Source: Mycobacterium sp. ITM-2016-00317
GTDB lineage: Bacteria > Actinomycetota > Actinomycetes > Mycobacteriales > Mycobacteriaceae
Reading direction: 5' to 3'
Assembly: GCF_002968295.1 (NCBI RefSeq)
Contig: NZ_CP134399.1
Coordinates: 3,782,001-3,846,000, forward strand
DNA length: 64,000 nt
Shown: piece after piece, positions 1 to 9,365 of the stretch
Numbering within the stretch: the first letter of the stretch is position 1
How the letters are laid out: every line of letters starts with the position of its first letter
Notes under the pieces: model-generated
What the model was told of the DNA's origin: nothing
The model's database searches: none
Seen by the model: only the letters and a program-made list of their open reading frames with translations
Position numbers and translations under genes: made by a program

Positions 1-540
1 GAAGCCGAACCGCAGGTAGTACGGCAGGTTCGACTCCTTGGTGGACTCCAGGTAGGCGGGCGCCCGCGCCGCGTCGCAGCGGTCCAGCCGCGACCGCATC
101 AGCGCGTGCGCCAGCCCGGTGCCGCGCATGTCGGGGTCGGAGCCGATCACCCCCAGATACCAGTGCGGCTCCTCCGGGTGGTGCTGTTTCATCAGTTCGA
201 CCATCTCCTGGCCGCGGCCGAGGTGGCGGCCGACAGCCAGCAGCATCGCCGGCATCATCCGCAGTTCCTCACGCGGTGTCTGCTTCCACCGCCCCGGCGG
301 ATCCCACAGTGCCGCGGCGCCCACCGTGCCGTCCCGGGCCGCGATCTCGACCGCCTCACCGGCCAGGAAGTGGTACCGGGTCATCGCGGCGAAGATGCGG
401 GGCAGCGCCCTGGCGCGACGGGCCTCGTTGGGGATCATCCACGCCATCACCGGGTCGTCGCGGAACGCGCGGCCCAACACCCGCGCCAGCGGCTTCACGT
501 CCGCCTTCCGGGCGGAGCGGACCTGGACGTCTGCCGACAT
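1..540 (-). CDS. GNAT-family N-acetyltransferase (C-terminus beyond window)
   Basis: The visible part is 180 residues and reads out of the left edge of the window, so the C-terminus is missing. The acetyl-CoA binding motif A is seen as [18 protein letters not shown] around residues 131-148, followed by the [10 protein letters not shown] and YYLRFGF strand/helix typical of the GNAT fold. GNAT enzymes move an acetyl group from acetyl-CoA to an amine; the substrate cannot be told from the sequence. The ATG at 540 overlaps the stop of the upstream CBS-domain gene as TGATG, which suggests translational coupling and a shared transcript. I am confident of the family but not of the substrate. Confidence 0.85.
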   Translation of the reverse strand, partial: MSADVQVRSARKADVKPLARVLGRAFRDDPVMAWMIPNEARRARALPRIFAAMTRYHFLAGEAVEIAARDGTVGAAALWDPPGRWKQTPREELRMMPAMLLAVGRHLGRGQEMVELMKQHHPEEPHWYLGVIGSDPDMRGTGLAHALMRSRLDRCDAARAPAYLESTKESNLPYYLRFGF

Positions 541-968
541 CAACCCTGGGTGATGTAGGCCTGGAGGTGCTCGTGGTCGCGCTCGAGTTCCTCCATCCGG
601 GTCTTGACGACGTCGCCGATGCTGACGATCCCGGCCAGCCTGCCGTCGACCACGACCGGGACGTGCCGAACCCGGTTGTTGGTCATCAACGCGCTGAGGC
701 TGTCCACCGAGTCCTCCGGGGTGCAGGTGGCGACCAGCGTCGTCATGATCTCCGACACCGGCCGGTGCAACAGGTCGGCACCGACGTCGTGGAGCTTACG
801 CACGACGTCACGCTCGGACACGATACCGAGCAGACCGTCGGGCGAGACCACCACCATCGCGCCGATGTTGTGCACGGTCAGTTCGGTCAGCAGGCCGGCC
901 ACCGACGTCTCAGGCGTGATGGTGGCGACCGCCGCGCCCTTGTTTCGCAGCACGTCGGAAATCCGCAT
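540..968 (-). CDS. Two-CBS-domain protein (Rv2406c-like)
   Basis: This 142-residue protein is almost entirely a tandem CBS pair, with the first domain at about residues 8-60 and the second at about 74-125 ([12 protein letters not shown] and [12 protein letters not shown] are the typical CBS strand-helix ends). Such stand-alone CBS pairs bind adenosyl nucleotides and usually act as energy or redox sensors for a partner protein. The start is supported by a strong AGGAGGT ribosome-binding site about 5 nt upstream of the ATG. It is followed directly by the acetyltransferase gene with a one-base overlap, so the acetyltransferase could be its partner (inference). The same CBS gene lies next to an MBL hydrolase in M. 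tuberculosis as I recall. Confidence 0.85.
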   Translation of the reverse strand: MRISDVLRNKGAAVATITPETSVAGLLTELTVHNIGAMVVVSPDGLLGIVSERDVVRKLHDVGADLLHRPVSEIMTTLVATCTPEDSVDSLSALMTNNRVRHVPVVVDGRLAGIVSIGDVVKTRMEELERDHEHLQAYITQG

Positions 969-1137
969 CGACTACCTCCTGGTGATGTAGCTCACACCCA
1001 GGCTACCCGCTGGCGCGCGCTTTCGAAGCGGTTCCGCGCGTCCCGTCCGGGCCGTCTTTGCCATATCCGAATGCATTCGCAGGCAAAGTGTTTCATCGCG
1101 GATCTGCGATTGCCGACCGTCCGCCACGGACCGCGGG

Positions 1138-1143
1138 TAGGTT
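1138..1143 (+). promoter_or_regulatory. Putative -10 box of a leaderless promoter for the MBL hydrolase
   Basis: TAGGTT fits the mycobacterial -10 pattern TANNNT and ends 8 nt before the ATG at 1152. No purine-rich ribosome-binding site lies between, so transcription would start at or near the start codon. This is inferred from pattern and spacing only. Confidence 0.4.
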
Positions 1144-1151
1144 CTGGCGGC

Positions 1152-2012
1152 ATGATCGAAGTCACGCTGCTGGGCACCGGAAGCCCCATCCCCGACGCCC
1201 GGCGTGCCGGACCGTCGACATTGGTCCGCGCGGGCGGGCAAACATTCCTCGTCGACTGCGGCCGCGGCGTGCTGCAGCGCACCGCCGCCGTCGGGCTCGG
1301 GGCCGACCAGATCACGGCCCTACTTCTGACCCATCTGCACAGCGACCACATCACCGATCTGGGCGACGTGCTGATCACCCGCTGGGTGTCGAACTTCGCC
1401 CCTGACCTGCCGCCGCTGCCGATCATCGGGCCGCCCGGGACCGCCGAGGTGGTCGACCACGTGCTCTGGTCGCTGCGCCTCGACATCGGGTACCGCATGG
1501 CCCATCACGCCGATCTCACCGAACCACCACAGGTCGAGGTCGAGGAGGTGACCGCGGGCGTGGTCTGGGGTCGCGACGAGGTCCGGGTCAGCGTCGGTCC
1601 GACCAACCACCGGCCGGTGGCGCCGACCATCTGCTTCCGGGTCGAACACCACGGCGCCTCGGTGGTGCTGGCCGGCGACACGGTGCCCTGTGTGGGCCTC
1701 GACGAACTGGCCGCCGGCGCAGGGGCGTTGGTGCACACCGTGGTTCGCCCCGATTTGATCCACGCCCTGCCAGTGCAGCGCATCCGGGACATCTGCGGGT
1801 ACCACTCCTCGGTGGAGGAGGCCGCCGAGACCGCGACGCGCGCCGGCGTCGGCATCCTGATCCTCACCCACTACGTGCCGGCACTGCAGCCCGGCCAGGA
1901 GGACGAGTGGCGCGCGCTGGCCGCCACCAAGTTCGACCGGCAGATCGAACTCGGCGACGACCTGCACCGGGTGGAGGTCCACCCCGGCGTGTGCGCTAAG
2001 CCAGCCGGGTGA
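1152..2012 (+). CDS. Metallo-beta-lactamase-fold hydrolase, RNase Z-like (Rv2407-like)
   Basis: The 286-residue protein starts with [12 protein letters not shown] and carries the zinc-binding HLHSDH motif at residues 61-66, a later AGDT near residue 176 and a C-terminal ILTHYVP histidine. This arrangement is that of the RNase Z/arylsulfatase branch of metallo-beta-lactamase proteins, which includes tRNA 3'-end processing enzymes. Whether it cuts tRNA or a small molecule cannot be decided here. The ATG at 1152 is preferred over upstream in-frame codons because the fold begins right there and a TANNNT box lies 8 nt upstream. Its 3' end overlaps the convergent transglutaminase gene by 17 bp. Confidence 0.85.
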   Translation: MIEVTLLGTGSPIPDARRAGPSTLVRAGGQTFLVDCGRGVLQRTAAVGLGADQITALLLTHLHSDHITDLGDVLITRWVSNFAPDLPPLPIIGPPGTAEVVDHVLWSLRLDIGYRMAHHADLTEPPQVEVEEVTAGVVWGRDEVRVSVGPTNHRPVAPTICFRVEHHGASVVLAGDTVPCVGLDELAAGAGALVHTVVRPDLIHALPVQRIRDICGYHSSVEEAAETATRAGVGILILTHYVPALQPGQEDEWRALAATKFDRQIELGDDLHRVEVHPGVCAKPAG

Positions 2013-2835
2013 TCTCGACGATGACGTCCAGATCGGTGGAGCCCTCCCCCGAGTAGATGCCCTTGAGCGGCGTGACGTCGGCGTAGTCGCGGCCGACGCC
2101 GACGCTGATGTACTGCTCGTTGATCTGGGCGTCGTTGGTGGGGTCGTAGTGCCACCACTCCCCCGTCCAGGCCTGCACCCAGGCGTGACTCTGCCCGTCC
2201 ACGGTGACACCGACCTCCGCGTCGCGGTGGGGATGCAGGTAACCCGACACGTACCGGGACGGAATTCGCATGCTGCGCAACAACATCAACGTCAAATGGG
2301 CGAAGTCCTGGCACACGCCCTTACCCTCACGCAGCGCATCGACCCCCGAGGAGTGCACCCCGGTGGTCCCCGGGACGTACTGCAACTCGCCCTGCACCCA
2401 GCGGGCGGCCTCGATGACCGCCTCGGCCGGTTCGTAGTACTTCGCGATGCGCCGCCCGACCCGTTCAATGCGCTTGCTCGCGGGCACGTAGTGCGTCGGG
2501 GCGACCATCTCGTCGTACTTGTCGATCACCGCCTCCGACACCAGATCGGCCCACGTGACCTTGGTCTGGGGTTCCTCCGGGATGTCCGTCTCGACCACCG
2601 AGGACGCGGTGACTTCCAGCTCGGTGTGCGGGGCGTGCAGATCGAACGCCGTCACCGCGGTGCCCCAGTAGTCGACGTAGCGGTAGGACCGGGTGGCGGG
2701 GACGGTTTCGACCCGGTTGAGGATCACGTTCTGCCGGGAATCCGAGCGCGGCGTCAGCCGGGCCTCGTTGAACGACGCCGTCACCGGTGACTTGTAGGCA
2801 TAGCCCGTCGAGTGCACCACGCGCATGCGCCACAT
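1996..2835 (-). CDS. Transglutaminase-like cysteine protein (Rv2409c-like)
   Basis: The 279-residue protein has the bacterial transglutaminase N-terminal beta region (about 1-85) and a transglutaminase-like core. The presumed catalytic triad is Cys175 in GVCQDF, His217 in SHAW and Asp231 in YDPTND. In bacteria this fold more often acts as a protease or amide-forming/cleaving enzyme than as a true transglutaminase. It is the last gene of a three-gene unit with the alpha-E protein (adjacent, no gap) and the circularly permuted ATP-grasp protein, a combination predicted in the literature on amidoligases to make or process a peptide-like product. The actual substrate is unknown. Confidence 0.85.
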   Translation of the reverse strand: MWRMRVVHSTGYAYKSPVTASFNEARLTPRSDSRQNVILNRVETVPATRSYRYVDYWGTAVTAFDLHAPHTELEVTASSVVETDIPEEPQTKVTWADLVSEAVIDKYDEMVAPTHYVPASKRIERVGRRIAKYYEPAEAVIEAARWVQGELQYVPGTTGVHSSGVDALREGKGVCQDFAHLTLMLLRSMRIPSRYVSGYLHPHRDAEVGVTVDGQSHAWVQAWTGEWWHYDPTNDAQINEQYISVGVGRDYADVTPLKGIYSGEGSTDLDVIVEITRLA

Positions 2836-3804
2836 CTAGATCTCCCCCTCTTCGATCACCAACGAATTGCGCCCGGCGTCCGTCCACGCTACCCACGGTG
2901 CGGAGTGGAAGTACTGCAGCGCCAACGCTTCTCCGACGTCGAAGCACGTCTTCTGCAGGTCGGCCAGCCGCTCCTCCAGCGAGTCCAGCAGCACCCCGGG
3001 CTGGAGGAACTCCAGCTCGCTGCGCGCCCGGCCGAGTAGGCGCTGCGCCTCGGCGGTGGCGCCGAGACGGCTGTGCGGACGGTTCATCAGCTCGTCGAGG
3101 CTGTGCTCGGCCAGCCGCAGCGAGAAGAAGATCGACCGCGGGAACAGCCGGTCCAGCAGCATGAACTCGACCACCCGGCCCGCGTCGAGCACGCCGCGGT
3201 AGGTCCTCAGGTAGGTGTCGTGGGCGCCCGCCGAGCGCAGCAGCGTGACCCACGCCGGCGACGACGCGCTGTCACCCACCCGCGACAGCAGCAGCCGCAC
3301 GGTCATGTCCACCCGCTCCAGCGCACGCCCGAGCACCATGAACCGGTATCCGTCGTCGCGGCTGAGGGTGGAGTCGGCAAGCCCCGCGAACATCGCCGCG
3401 CGGCCCTCTACGAAGGACAGGAACTCGTGCGGCCCCAGACGCTTGGCGGCGCGTTCCCGCTCGGCCAGCGCGTTGTAGGTGGTGTTCAGGCATTCCCAGA
3501 TCTCGGTCGATGTGACTTCCCTTGCGCCACGGGCATTTTCCCGTGCCGCTGAGATCGCCTCGACGATCGAACCCTCGGTGCCGCGGCTGAACGCGACGAT
3601 GTCGGTCAGTGACCACACGTCCAGCGGCACGTCGGGCGGCTCCATGCCCAGCACCCGCAGCAGGGTGCGCGAGGCCTGATCGGGGTCCACACTCGATTCT
3701 TCGAGAAGCTGGTGCACCGTCACGTCCAGGATCCGGGCCGTGTCATCGGCCCGCTCGACGTAGCGGCCGATCCAGTACAGCGATTCCGCGTTCCGCGCCA
3801 ACAT
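2836..3804 (-). CDS. Alpha-E domain protein (Rv2410c-like)
   Basis: The protein is 322 residues from MLARNAESLYWIGRYVERAD, the standard N-terminus of the alpha-E family (COG2307), an all-helical domain of unknown biochemical activity rich in Arg, Glu and Leu. An upstream in-frame ATG exists, but it lies inside the ATP-grasp gene and the family N-terminus begins at 3804. The stop is immediately adjacent to the start of the transglutaminase gene, and the ATP-grasp gene ends 14 nt upstream, so the three are surely one operon. Alpha-E proteins nearly always travel with circularly permuted ATP-grasp proteins, so a joint role in an amide-ligation step is likely (inference). Confidence 0.88.
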   Translation of the reverse strand: MLARNAESLYWIGRYVERADDTARILDVTVHQLLEESSVDPDQASRTLLRVLGMEPPDVPLDVWSLTDIVAFSRGTEGSIVEAISAARENARGAREVTSTEIWECLNTTYNALAERERAAKRLGPHEFLSFVEGRAAMFAGLADSTLSRDDGYRFMVLGRALERVDMTVRLLLSRVGDSASSPAWVTLLRSAGAHDTYLRTYRGVLDAGRVVEFMLLDRLFPRSIFFSLRLAEHSLDELMNRPHSRLGATAEAQRLLGRARSELEFLQPGVLLDSLEERLADLQKTCFDVGEALALQYFHSAPWVAWTDAGRNSLVIEEGEI

Positions 3805-3818
3805 TTCGGATCGCCCCC

Positions 3819-5483
3819 CTACTGCTGCTGCTGGTCTTGGGTGTGCTCGGCTTTGCCGTTCTTGGTGGCGTTCTTGCTCGCGGCCGCCTTCGGCAGCGAG
3901 CGCACCACCTCGGCCGCCCCGAGTTCGCGGTCGGCCACCGACGTGCGCGACGCCAGCACCCAGGTGTCCTTCGACCCGCCGCCCTGGCTGGAGTTCACCA
4001 CCAAGGAACCGTCGGGCAGCGCGACGCGGGTCAGCCCGCCCGGCAGCACCCACACGTCGTCGCCGTCGTTGACGGCGAACGGACGCAGGTCGACGTGGCG
4101 GGGCGCCAGTTTGTCGCCGATCTGGGTGGGCACCGTGGACAGCTGCATCACCGGCTGCGCGATCCAGCCGCGCGGGTCGGCGACGATCTTCTTGGTGATC
4201 GTGGCCAGCTCCTTCTCGGAAGCCTCCGGGCCGAACACGATGCCGTAGCCGCCCGAACCCTCCACCGGTTTGATCACCAGTTCGTCGATGCGGTCGAGCA
4301 CCTCCTCGCGTTCCTCGTCGAGCCAGCAGCGGAACGTGTCGACGTTGGCCAGCAGCGGCTTCTCGCCCAGGTAGTACTCGATGATCGTCGGCACGTAGGT
4401 GTAGACGAGCTTGTCGTCGCCGACGCCGTTGCCGACCGCGCTGGAGATCACCACGTTGCCGGCGCGCGCGGCGTTGAGGATCCCGGCGACCCCGAGCACC
4501 GAATCCGGCTTGAACTGCATCGGGTCCAGGTAGTCGTCGTCGATGCGTCGGTAGATCACGTCGACCTGACGCTCGCCCTCGGTGGTGCGCATGTAGACGG
4601 CGTTGTCGCGGCAGAACAGGTCGCGGCCCTCGACCAGCTCGACGCCCATCTGCCGGGCCAGCAGCGAATGCTCGAAGTAGGCCGAGTTGTAGACCCCCGG
4701 TGTCAGCACGACGACCGTCGGGTCGGCGACGTTGTTGGCCGCGGCGTTGCGCAGGGCCCGCAGCAGGTGCGATGAGTAGTCCCCGACCGAGCGCACCCGG
4801 TGGGTGGCGAACAGGTTCGGGAACACGCGCGCCATGGTGCGGCGGTTCTCCATCACGTAGGAGACCCCCGAAGGTGAGCGCAGGTTGTCCTCCAGCACCC
4901 GGAAGCTGCCCTGTTCGTCGCGGATCAGGTCGATGCCGGCGACGTGGATGCGCACCCCGTTGGGAGGGACGATCCCGACGGCCTCGCGATGGAAGTGCTC
5001 ACACGACGTGACCAGGCGGCGTGGGATGACCCCGTCTCGCAGGATCTCCTGGTCGCCGTAGATGTCATGGAGATACATCTCCAGCGCCTGCACGCGCTGC
5101 CGGATGCCGCGCTCCAGCCGGGTCCACTCCGCGGCCGAGATCACCCGCGGCACCAGGTCCAGAGGGAACGGCCGCTCCTGTCCCGACAGCGAGAACGTGA
5201 TGCCCTGGTCGATGAACGCCCGGTCCAGCGCCTCGGACCGGGCCTGCAGGTCGCTGACGTCGGCCGGCGCGAGCTCCTTGTGGATGCCCTTGTAGGGGCC
5301 GCGGACGTTGCCCTGCGCGTCGAACATCTCGTCGAACGCCTTGGCATACGAGCCGAGCTTGTTGTAGCCACCGAAGATGCCGTCGTGCCGCTTCGCCGGT
5401 TTCGTGGCGCCACGGGTCGTTCGCAGCGTTTCGGTCGCCAAGGTGTCACCTGTTCTTTCCCTATGTGAGCATTCGATTGTCAT
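3819..5483 (-). CDS. Circularly permuted ATP-grasp protein (Rv2411c-like)
   Basis: This is a COG2308-type circularly permuted ATP-grasp protein of up to 554 residues. Landmarks include [18 protein letters not shown], an ATP-grasp core with [16 protein letters not shown] and [10 protein letters not shown], and a glycine-rich loop [14 protein letters not shown]. The family is expected to activate a carboxylate with ATP and join it to an amine. The ATG at 5483 has no visible ribosome-binding site; an in-frame TTG at 5441, preceded by AGGGAAAGAACAGGTGA, would give a 540-residue protein beginning near [10 protein letters not shown] and may be the true start. The C-terminus is Lys/Gln-rich and probably disordered. 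It heads the operon with alpha-E and transglutaminase genes. Confidence 0.87.
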   Translation of the reverse strand: MTIECSHRERTGDTLATETLRTTRGATKPAKRHDGIFGGYNKLGSYAKAFDEMFDAQGNVRGPYKGIHKELAPADVSDLQARSEALDRAFIDQGITFSLSGQERPFPLDLVPRVISAAEWTRLERGIRQRVQALEMYLHDIYGDQEILRDGVIPRRLVTSCEHFHREAVGIVPPNGVRIHVAGIDLIRDEQGSFRVLEDNLRSPSGVSYVMENRRTMARVFPNLFATHRVRSVGDYSSHLLRALRNAAANNVADPTVVVLTPGVYNSAYFEHSLLARQMGVELVEGRDLFCRDNAVYMRTTEGERQVDVIYRRIDDDYLDPMQFKPDSVLGVAGILNAARAGNVVISSAVGNGVGDDKLVYTYVPTIIEYYLGEKPLLANVDTFRCWLDEEREEVLDRIDELVIKPVEGSGGYGIVFGPEASEKELATITKKIVADPRGWIAQPVMQLSTVPTQIGDKLAPRHVDLRPFAVNDGDDVWVLPGGLTRVALPDGSLVVNSSQGGGSKDTWVLASRTSVADRELGAAEVVRSLPKAAASKNATKNGKAEHTQDQQQQ

Positions 5484-5526
5484 GCTGCAGCATCGCGGCC
5501 GTTTCGGCAGGCCAGCAGAGCTCGCT

Positions 5527-5556
5527 TTGGGACATCTACCCGCTCGCTGCTACCCT
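5527..5556 (+). promoter_or_regulatory. Putative SigA-type promoter of rpsT
   Basis: TTGGGA (5527-5532) and TACCCT (5551-5556) are separated by 18 nt and lie about 75 nt before the rpsT start, the only plausible promoter pair I see in this intergenic region. Moderate support only. Confidence 0.4.
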
Positions 5557-5631
5557 GAACAGTCGCTGCCCCAGGACGGGCGCCCCCAGACTCAGAAGTA
5601 ACCCCGTCGAGATTTAGAAGGAATAACACGC

Positions 5632-5892
5632 GTGGCCAACATCAAGTCGCAGGAGAAGCGCAACCGCACCAACGAGCGCCGCAGGTTGCGCAACAAGTCG
5701 GTGAAGTCGTCGCTCCACACCGCGGTCCGCGGATTCCGCGCGGCTGTCGATTCGGGCGACAAGGAGAAGGCCGGCGAGCTGCTGACGGCCACCAACCGCA
5801 AGCTGGACAAGGCTGCCAGCAAGGGCGTGATCCACAAGAACCAGGCCGCCAACCGCAAGTCGGCGCTGGCCCGGGCCCTCAACAAGATCTGA
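5632..5892 (+). CDS. rpsT: 30S ribosomal protein S20
   Basis: The 86-residue, strongly basic protein begins (GTG) [20 protein letters not shown] and shows the typical S20 helical repeats [34 protein letters not shown] and the end ALARALNKI. It binds 16S rRNA in the body of the small subunit. A GAAGGA ribosome-binding site lies about 9 nt before the GTG. As in other mycobacteria it stands alone, transcribed toward holA, with a strong hairpin after the stop. Confidence 0.98.
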   Translation: MANIKSQEKRNRTNERRRLRNKSVKSSLHTAVRGFRAAVDSGDKEKAGELLTATNRKLDKAASKGVIHKNQAANRKSALARALNKI

Positions 5893-5909
5893 CGGTCCCA
5901 GCTCCACCC

Positions 5910-6052
5910 TCTGGCGACTGACCGGTCTCGACCGGTCAGTCGCTGATCCATATCTCGACCGTCAGGCGCTGACCAGTCCTCAGCATTCAGTCGCTGACCA
6001 GCCCTCGGCATCAGTCGCTGACCAGCTCTCGGCATCAGTCGCTGACCAGCTC
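5910..6052. repeat. Decaying tandem repeat derived from the 3' end of holA
   Basis: Six head-to-tail copies of a 24-26-bp unit start near 5910, 5936, 5962, 5987, 6011 and 6035. The core reads TCAGTCGCTGACCAGC. On the minus strand this is the last codons and stop of holA (ELVSD then TGA), so the copy at 6035 is the coding one and the others lie downstream. Similarity falls with distance from holA, and the period goes from 24 to 26 bp, as expected for old tandem duplications. Confidence 0.85.
5914..5943. terminator. Bidirectional hairpin between rpsT and holA
   Basis: A perfect 12-bp stem (5914-5925 with 5932-5943) surrounds a 6-nt TCTCGA loop that can close by one more T-A pair. It lies 22 nt after the rpsT stop, between convergent genes. 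There is no T-tract, which is common for mycobacterial terminators. The stem is formed by two neighbouring, diverged copies of the holA-derived repeat. Confidence 0.7.
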
Positions 6053-6994
6053 CGCTACCCGCCGGACCGCGTTCTCCAACGCGTAGTCCGCGTCGGCGGC
6101 GGCGCCTTTGACGTCGGCGTTCAGCGCCGCCACCAACCGCATCGCCTCGGCCACCGTGTCGCGCGACCATCGTCGCGCCTGCTTCTGGGCCTTCTGCACC
6201 CGCCACGGCGGCATCCCGATTTCACCGGCGATCTGGAAGTGATTGCCCGACATCGGCCCCACCCGTGCGATCGTGTGCACGGCCTCGGCCAGCGCGTCGG
6301 CCAGCACCACGTGCGGCTCCCCGGCGATCATCGCCCAGCGCAGCGCCTCGGCGGCACCCGCCACGTCCCCGGCGACCGCCTTGTCGGCGATGTCGAACCC
6401 CTTCACCTCGGCCTTACCCGAGTGGTAGCGGCGCACCGCGGCCGCGTCGATGGCGCCGCCGGTGTCGGCAACCAGCTGCGAGCACGCCGCGGCCAGCTCC
6501 CGGATGTCGGAACCGATGGCGTCGAGCACCGCGGTGACGGTGTCGTCGTCGACCTTGACGCGCAGCGCCTTGAACTCACGGCGGACGAAGTCGGCCCGCT
6601 CGGCCGGCTTGGCGATGCGCGTGCACGGGTGCACCTGCGCACCCAGCTTCTTCAGGTGATCGGCCAGGGCCTTGGCCCGCCCACCGCCGGAGTGCACCAC
6701 CACCAGCAGCGTGCCGGCGGGCAGATCGGCGGCAGCGTCCTGGATCAGCGCCACCGCGTCCTTGCCGGCCTCGGCAGCGGACTCGAGCACCACGACCCGC
6801 TCGTCGGCGAACAGCGACGGGCTGAGCAGTTCGGCGAGTTCGCTGACGCTGACCTCACCGGCCCGGAGCCGGTCCACCGGCACGTCGGCGGTGCCCGCCG
6901 CGGTCCGGGCCGCGCGCAGCACCCCGGCGACGGCCCGTTCGACCAGAAGTTCCTCGTCACCCAGAACCAGGTGCACGCCCGTCATCTGACTCAC
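6035..6994 (-). CDS. holA: DNA polymerase III delta subunit
   Basis: The 319-residue protein has the delta-subunit layout: an N-terminal domain beginning [16 protein letters not shown], a middle AAA+-like region with [21 protein letters not shown] and [19 protein letters not shown], and a C-terminal helical domain ending [15 protein letters not shown]. Delta opens the beta clamp within the clamp loader. The start is taken as GTG at 6994, which overlaps the comEC stop as GTGA; an in-frame ATG lies at 6985. It follows comEC and comEA in one minus-strand operon, the usual mycobacterial arrangement. Its 3' end has been tandemly copied downstream. Confidence 0.92.
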   Translation of the reverse strand: MSQMTGVHLVLGDEELLVERAVAGVLRAARTAAGTADVPVDRLRAGEVSVSELAELLSPSLFADERVVVLESAAEAGKDAVALIQDAAADLPAGTLLVVVHSGGGRAKALADHLKKLGAQVHPCTRIAKPAERADFVRREFKALRVKVDDDTVTAVLDAIGSDIRELAAACSQLVADTGGAIDAAAVRRYHSGKAEVKGFDIADKAVAGDVAGAAEALRWAMIAGEPHVVLADALAEAVHTIARVGPMSGNHFQIAGEIGMPPWRVQKAQKQARRWSRDTVAEAMRLVAALNADVKGAAADADYALENAVRRVAELVSD

Positions 6995-8448
6995 CGCACG
7001 ATGGTGCCACGTCGCCCCGACACCACCCAATGCCACACCAGGGCGACCACGGCAGCGGCCACCGCCACGCTCAGCACCCCGGCGGCGCCGGACGGCACGG
7101 TCACCGCGGCGGCGGGCAACTGCGCGGAACGCCGGGCCACCTCCAGCAGCCACCACACCTCCGGCCCGGTGAAGCGGATCAACAACTCCGCCCCCGCGGG
7201 CCACAGCGCGCTCAGCGCCGCCGCCGCGGTACCCAGCACGGTGATCGACGGAATCACCGGTGCCACCAGAAGATTCGCGATCACCGCGACCAGGCTCACC
7301 GAACCTGAGACGCCGGCCACCAACGGCGCGGTGACCAGCTGCGCGGCCAGCGCCACACTGACCGCGGCGGCCAGCGGCCGCGGCCAGCCCCGATCGGTCA
7401 GCCGCTTCGACCACGCCGGGGCCAGCACCACGAGGGCCGCGGTGGCCGACGCCGACAGCGCGAACCCGACGTCGACGGCGAGCCTCGGGGCGCCGATCAT
7501 CAACCCGATCACCGTGGCCGCCAGCGCGGGCAGGGCCTGGCGACGCCGGTGCGTCAGCACCGCCAATAGCGTGATGGCGCCCATCACCGCGGCCCGCAGC
7601 ACGCTGGGCGACGGTTGCACGACCACCACGAACGCCACCAGCGTCAGCGCTGCCAGCCCGACCGCGGCCCGCGGCCCGATCAGCACCGCCGACAGCAGCA
7701 CCGCCCCGCACACGATCGTCACGTTCGCCCCCGACACCGCCGTCAGGTGGGCCAGCCCGGACGCGCGGAAGTCGGCCGCCGTCTGCGCCGGGACCGCGGA
7801 CATGTCGCCGAGCACCAACGCGGGCAGCATCGCCGCCTGGCCGGGCGGCAGCGCCAGCCGCGCCGCGTCGGCGAACCCGGCGCGCAGACGGTGCGCCGAC
7901 CGGTGGATGGGCGCGGCCTCCCCGCGGACCGGCGCGCCGCGCGCCGACAGCACCGCGACGGTCAGGTCGCGCCGCGTCGGCCGCCCCACCCGCGCCCGGA
8001 ACCGCGCGGGCTGCCCGGCCGTCAGCCCCGCGTAGTCGGCACCGGACGCGAAGACCACCACGTCTCCCGACGACGGCGCGCCGTCGAGCTCCACCAGCGG
8101 GCCGCGGAACATGGTGCGGCCGCCCTCGAGCAGCCGCGGCGTCTCCGACGGGCTGACGACCACCGTGACCTCCGCGCCGACGCGGCCGGTGATCGGGTGC
8201 CCGGCCACCGCGTCGACCCGCACCGCGACCGCCACCGCGAACCCGCACGCGACCAGCGCGACCGCGGCCACCCCGGCCCGGACCGCCTTCGGGTCGCTGC
8301 CGGCACGACGGGCGCCCCACCAGCCGGCGAGCGCGGTCACGGCGATCGCCGTCACCGTCGCGGCCACCGCACCCGCTGCCTGCCACGCGATCCCCGCCGC
8401 GGTGACCGCCCAGCTGGTCAGCGCGGCGGGCACCAGGCGCAGGTCCAC
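6991..8448 (-). CDS. comEC: ComEC/Rec2-family membrane DNA-uptake channel protein
   Basis: About 485 residues from the GTG at 8448, just 4 nt after the comEA stop. It is dominated by hydrophobic helices, with the soluble OB-like ComEC N-terminal domain (DUF4131 region) and the competence core that includes [20 protein letters not shown] and [14 protein letters not shown]. ComEC proteins are the predicted inner-membrane channel for single-stranded DNA uptake. The C-terminal metallo-beta-lactamase domain found in many longer ComEC proteins is absent: the chain ends shortly after the last membrane helices. The downstream holA start overlaps its stop, so the comEA-comEC-holA order is an operon. 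Confidence 0.9.
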   Translation of the reverse strand: MDLRLVPAALTSWAVTAAGIAWQAAGAVAATVTAIAVTALAGWWGARRAGSDPKAVRAGVAAVALVACGFAVAVAVRVDAVAGHPITGRVGAEVTVVVSPSETPRLLEGGRTMFRGPLVELDGAPSSGDVVVFASGADYAGLTAGQPARFRARVGRPTRRDLTVAVLSARGAPVRGEAAPIHRSAHRLRAGFADAARLALPPGQAAMLPALVLGDMSAVPAQTAADFRASGLAHLTAVSGANVTIVCGAVLLSAVLIGPRAAVGLAALTLVAFVVVVQPSPSVLRAAVMGAITLLAVLTHRRRQALPALAATVIGLMIGAPRLAVDVGFALSASATAALVVLAPAWSKRLTDRGWPRPLAAAVSVALAAQLVTAPLVAGVSGSVSLVAVIANLLVAPVIPSITVLGTAAAALSALWPAGAELLIRFTGPEVWWLLEVARRSAQLPAAAVTVPSGAAGVLSVAVAAAVVALVWHWVVSGRRGTIVR

Positions 8449-8452
8449 GACC

Positions 8453-9265
8453 TCACACCCGCACCAGCGCGCGTAACTTGTCCAGCCGGGCCGGCCCGAT
8501 CCCGTCGACGTCGCCGAGCTGGTCCACGCTGTCGAACCGGCCGTTGGCGTCCCGCCAGGCGATGATCGCCGCGGCGGTGACCGGTCCGACACCGGGCAGC
8601 GTGTCCAGCTGCGCCTCGGTGGCCGTGTTCAGGTCGACCAGCCCTGCCTGGCCCGGAGACGGCCCGCCGGTCGCGGGCCCGCCGGATCCGGTCGGCTCGG
8701 ACACCACCGCGCTGCCCATCTCGGCAGGCTGCCCGGGGGCGGCGGCGATCCCGACCACGATCTGTTCGCCGTCGGTGACCCTGCGCGCCATGTTCAGCCC
8801 CAGCACGTCGGCGCCGTCGAGCGCCCCGCCCGCCGCCTGCAGCGCATCGGCGATCCTGGCCCCGGGCGTGAGGGTGACCAGCCCGGGCGTGTGCACCAGC
8901 CCGACCACGCTGACCACCACGGGTTCCGCAGGCCCCGGGGTCGCCGGACCAGCCGCCGGCGCCGCCGAGGACACCATCTCGACCGGTGGCAGTTTCGCGG
9001 CCACCACCGCCGGCGGGCTGTCCCGGATCAGGCTGACCACCGTGACCAACACCGCGACGAGGCCGACGATGCCGAGCGCGACCACGCCGGCTCGGCCCGG
9101 GTCGGCCCGGATCCGGGCCAGCAGCGGCGACGAACCGGTCGGTGGGGCCGCGGGCAGCCAGCGCGACAGCAGCGTGTCGGGCGGATCGTCGTCGTCCTCG
9201 GCGGCCGCGTCACCGGCCGGCGCGAGCCGCCGACGCAGCCGGTCGGCGGGCAGTTCGGTGGACAT
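8453..9265 (-). CDS. comEA: ComEA-like DNA-binding protein with SLBB and helix-hairpin-helix domains
   Basis: The 270-residue protein has a cytoplasmic N-terminus, one membrane helix at about residues 58-82 (VVALGIVGLVAVLVTVVSLI), an SLBB domain at about 100-175 (VVGLVHTPGLVTLTPGARIA) and a C-terminal helix-hairpin-helix pair (DLNTATEAQLDTLPGVGPVT and DQLGDVDGIGPARLDKLRAL). ComEA binds double-stranded DNA outside the membrane in competent bacteria. Whether this species takes up DNA naturally is not shown by the sequence. It starts the comEA-comEC-holA operon and is divergent from the membrane protein gene at 9366. Confidence 0.92.
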   Translation of the reverse strand: MSTELPADRLRRRLAPAGDAAAEDDDDPPDTLLSRWLPAAPPTGSSPLLARIRADPGRAGVVALGIVGLVAVLVTVVSLIRDSPPAVVAAKLPPVEMVSSAAPAAGPATPGPAEPVVVSVVGLVHTPGLVTLTPGARIADALQAAGGALDGADVLGLNMARRVTDGEQIVVGIAAAPGQPAEMGSAVVSEPTGSGGPATGGPSPGQAGLVDLNTATEAQLDTLPGVGPVTAAAIIAWRDANGRFDSVDQLGDVDGIGPARLDKLRALVRV

Positions 9266-9365
9266 GCCGCGACGCTATGCCCGGCCGGCGACGGCGCCGC
9301 GCCGATGCGGAGACCGCGTACCGAACCTGGGGATGAACTCCGCTCTGGGGACAACGGTGGCTAGC

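Noticed and set aside
3805..4053. N-terminal extension of the alpha-E protein to an upstream ATG
   Set aside because: The extension lies within the ATP-grasp gene, has a random Arg/Gly-rich composition and is not part of the family.
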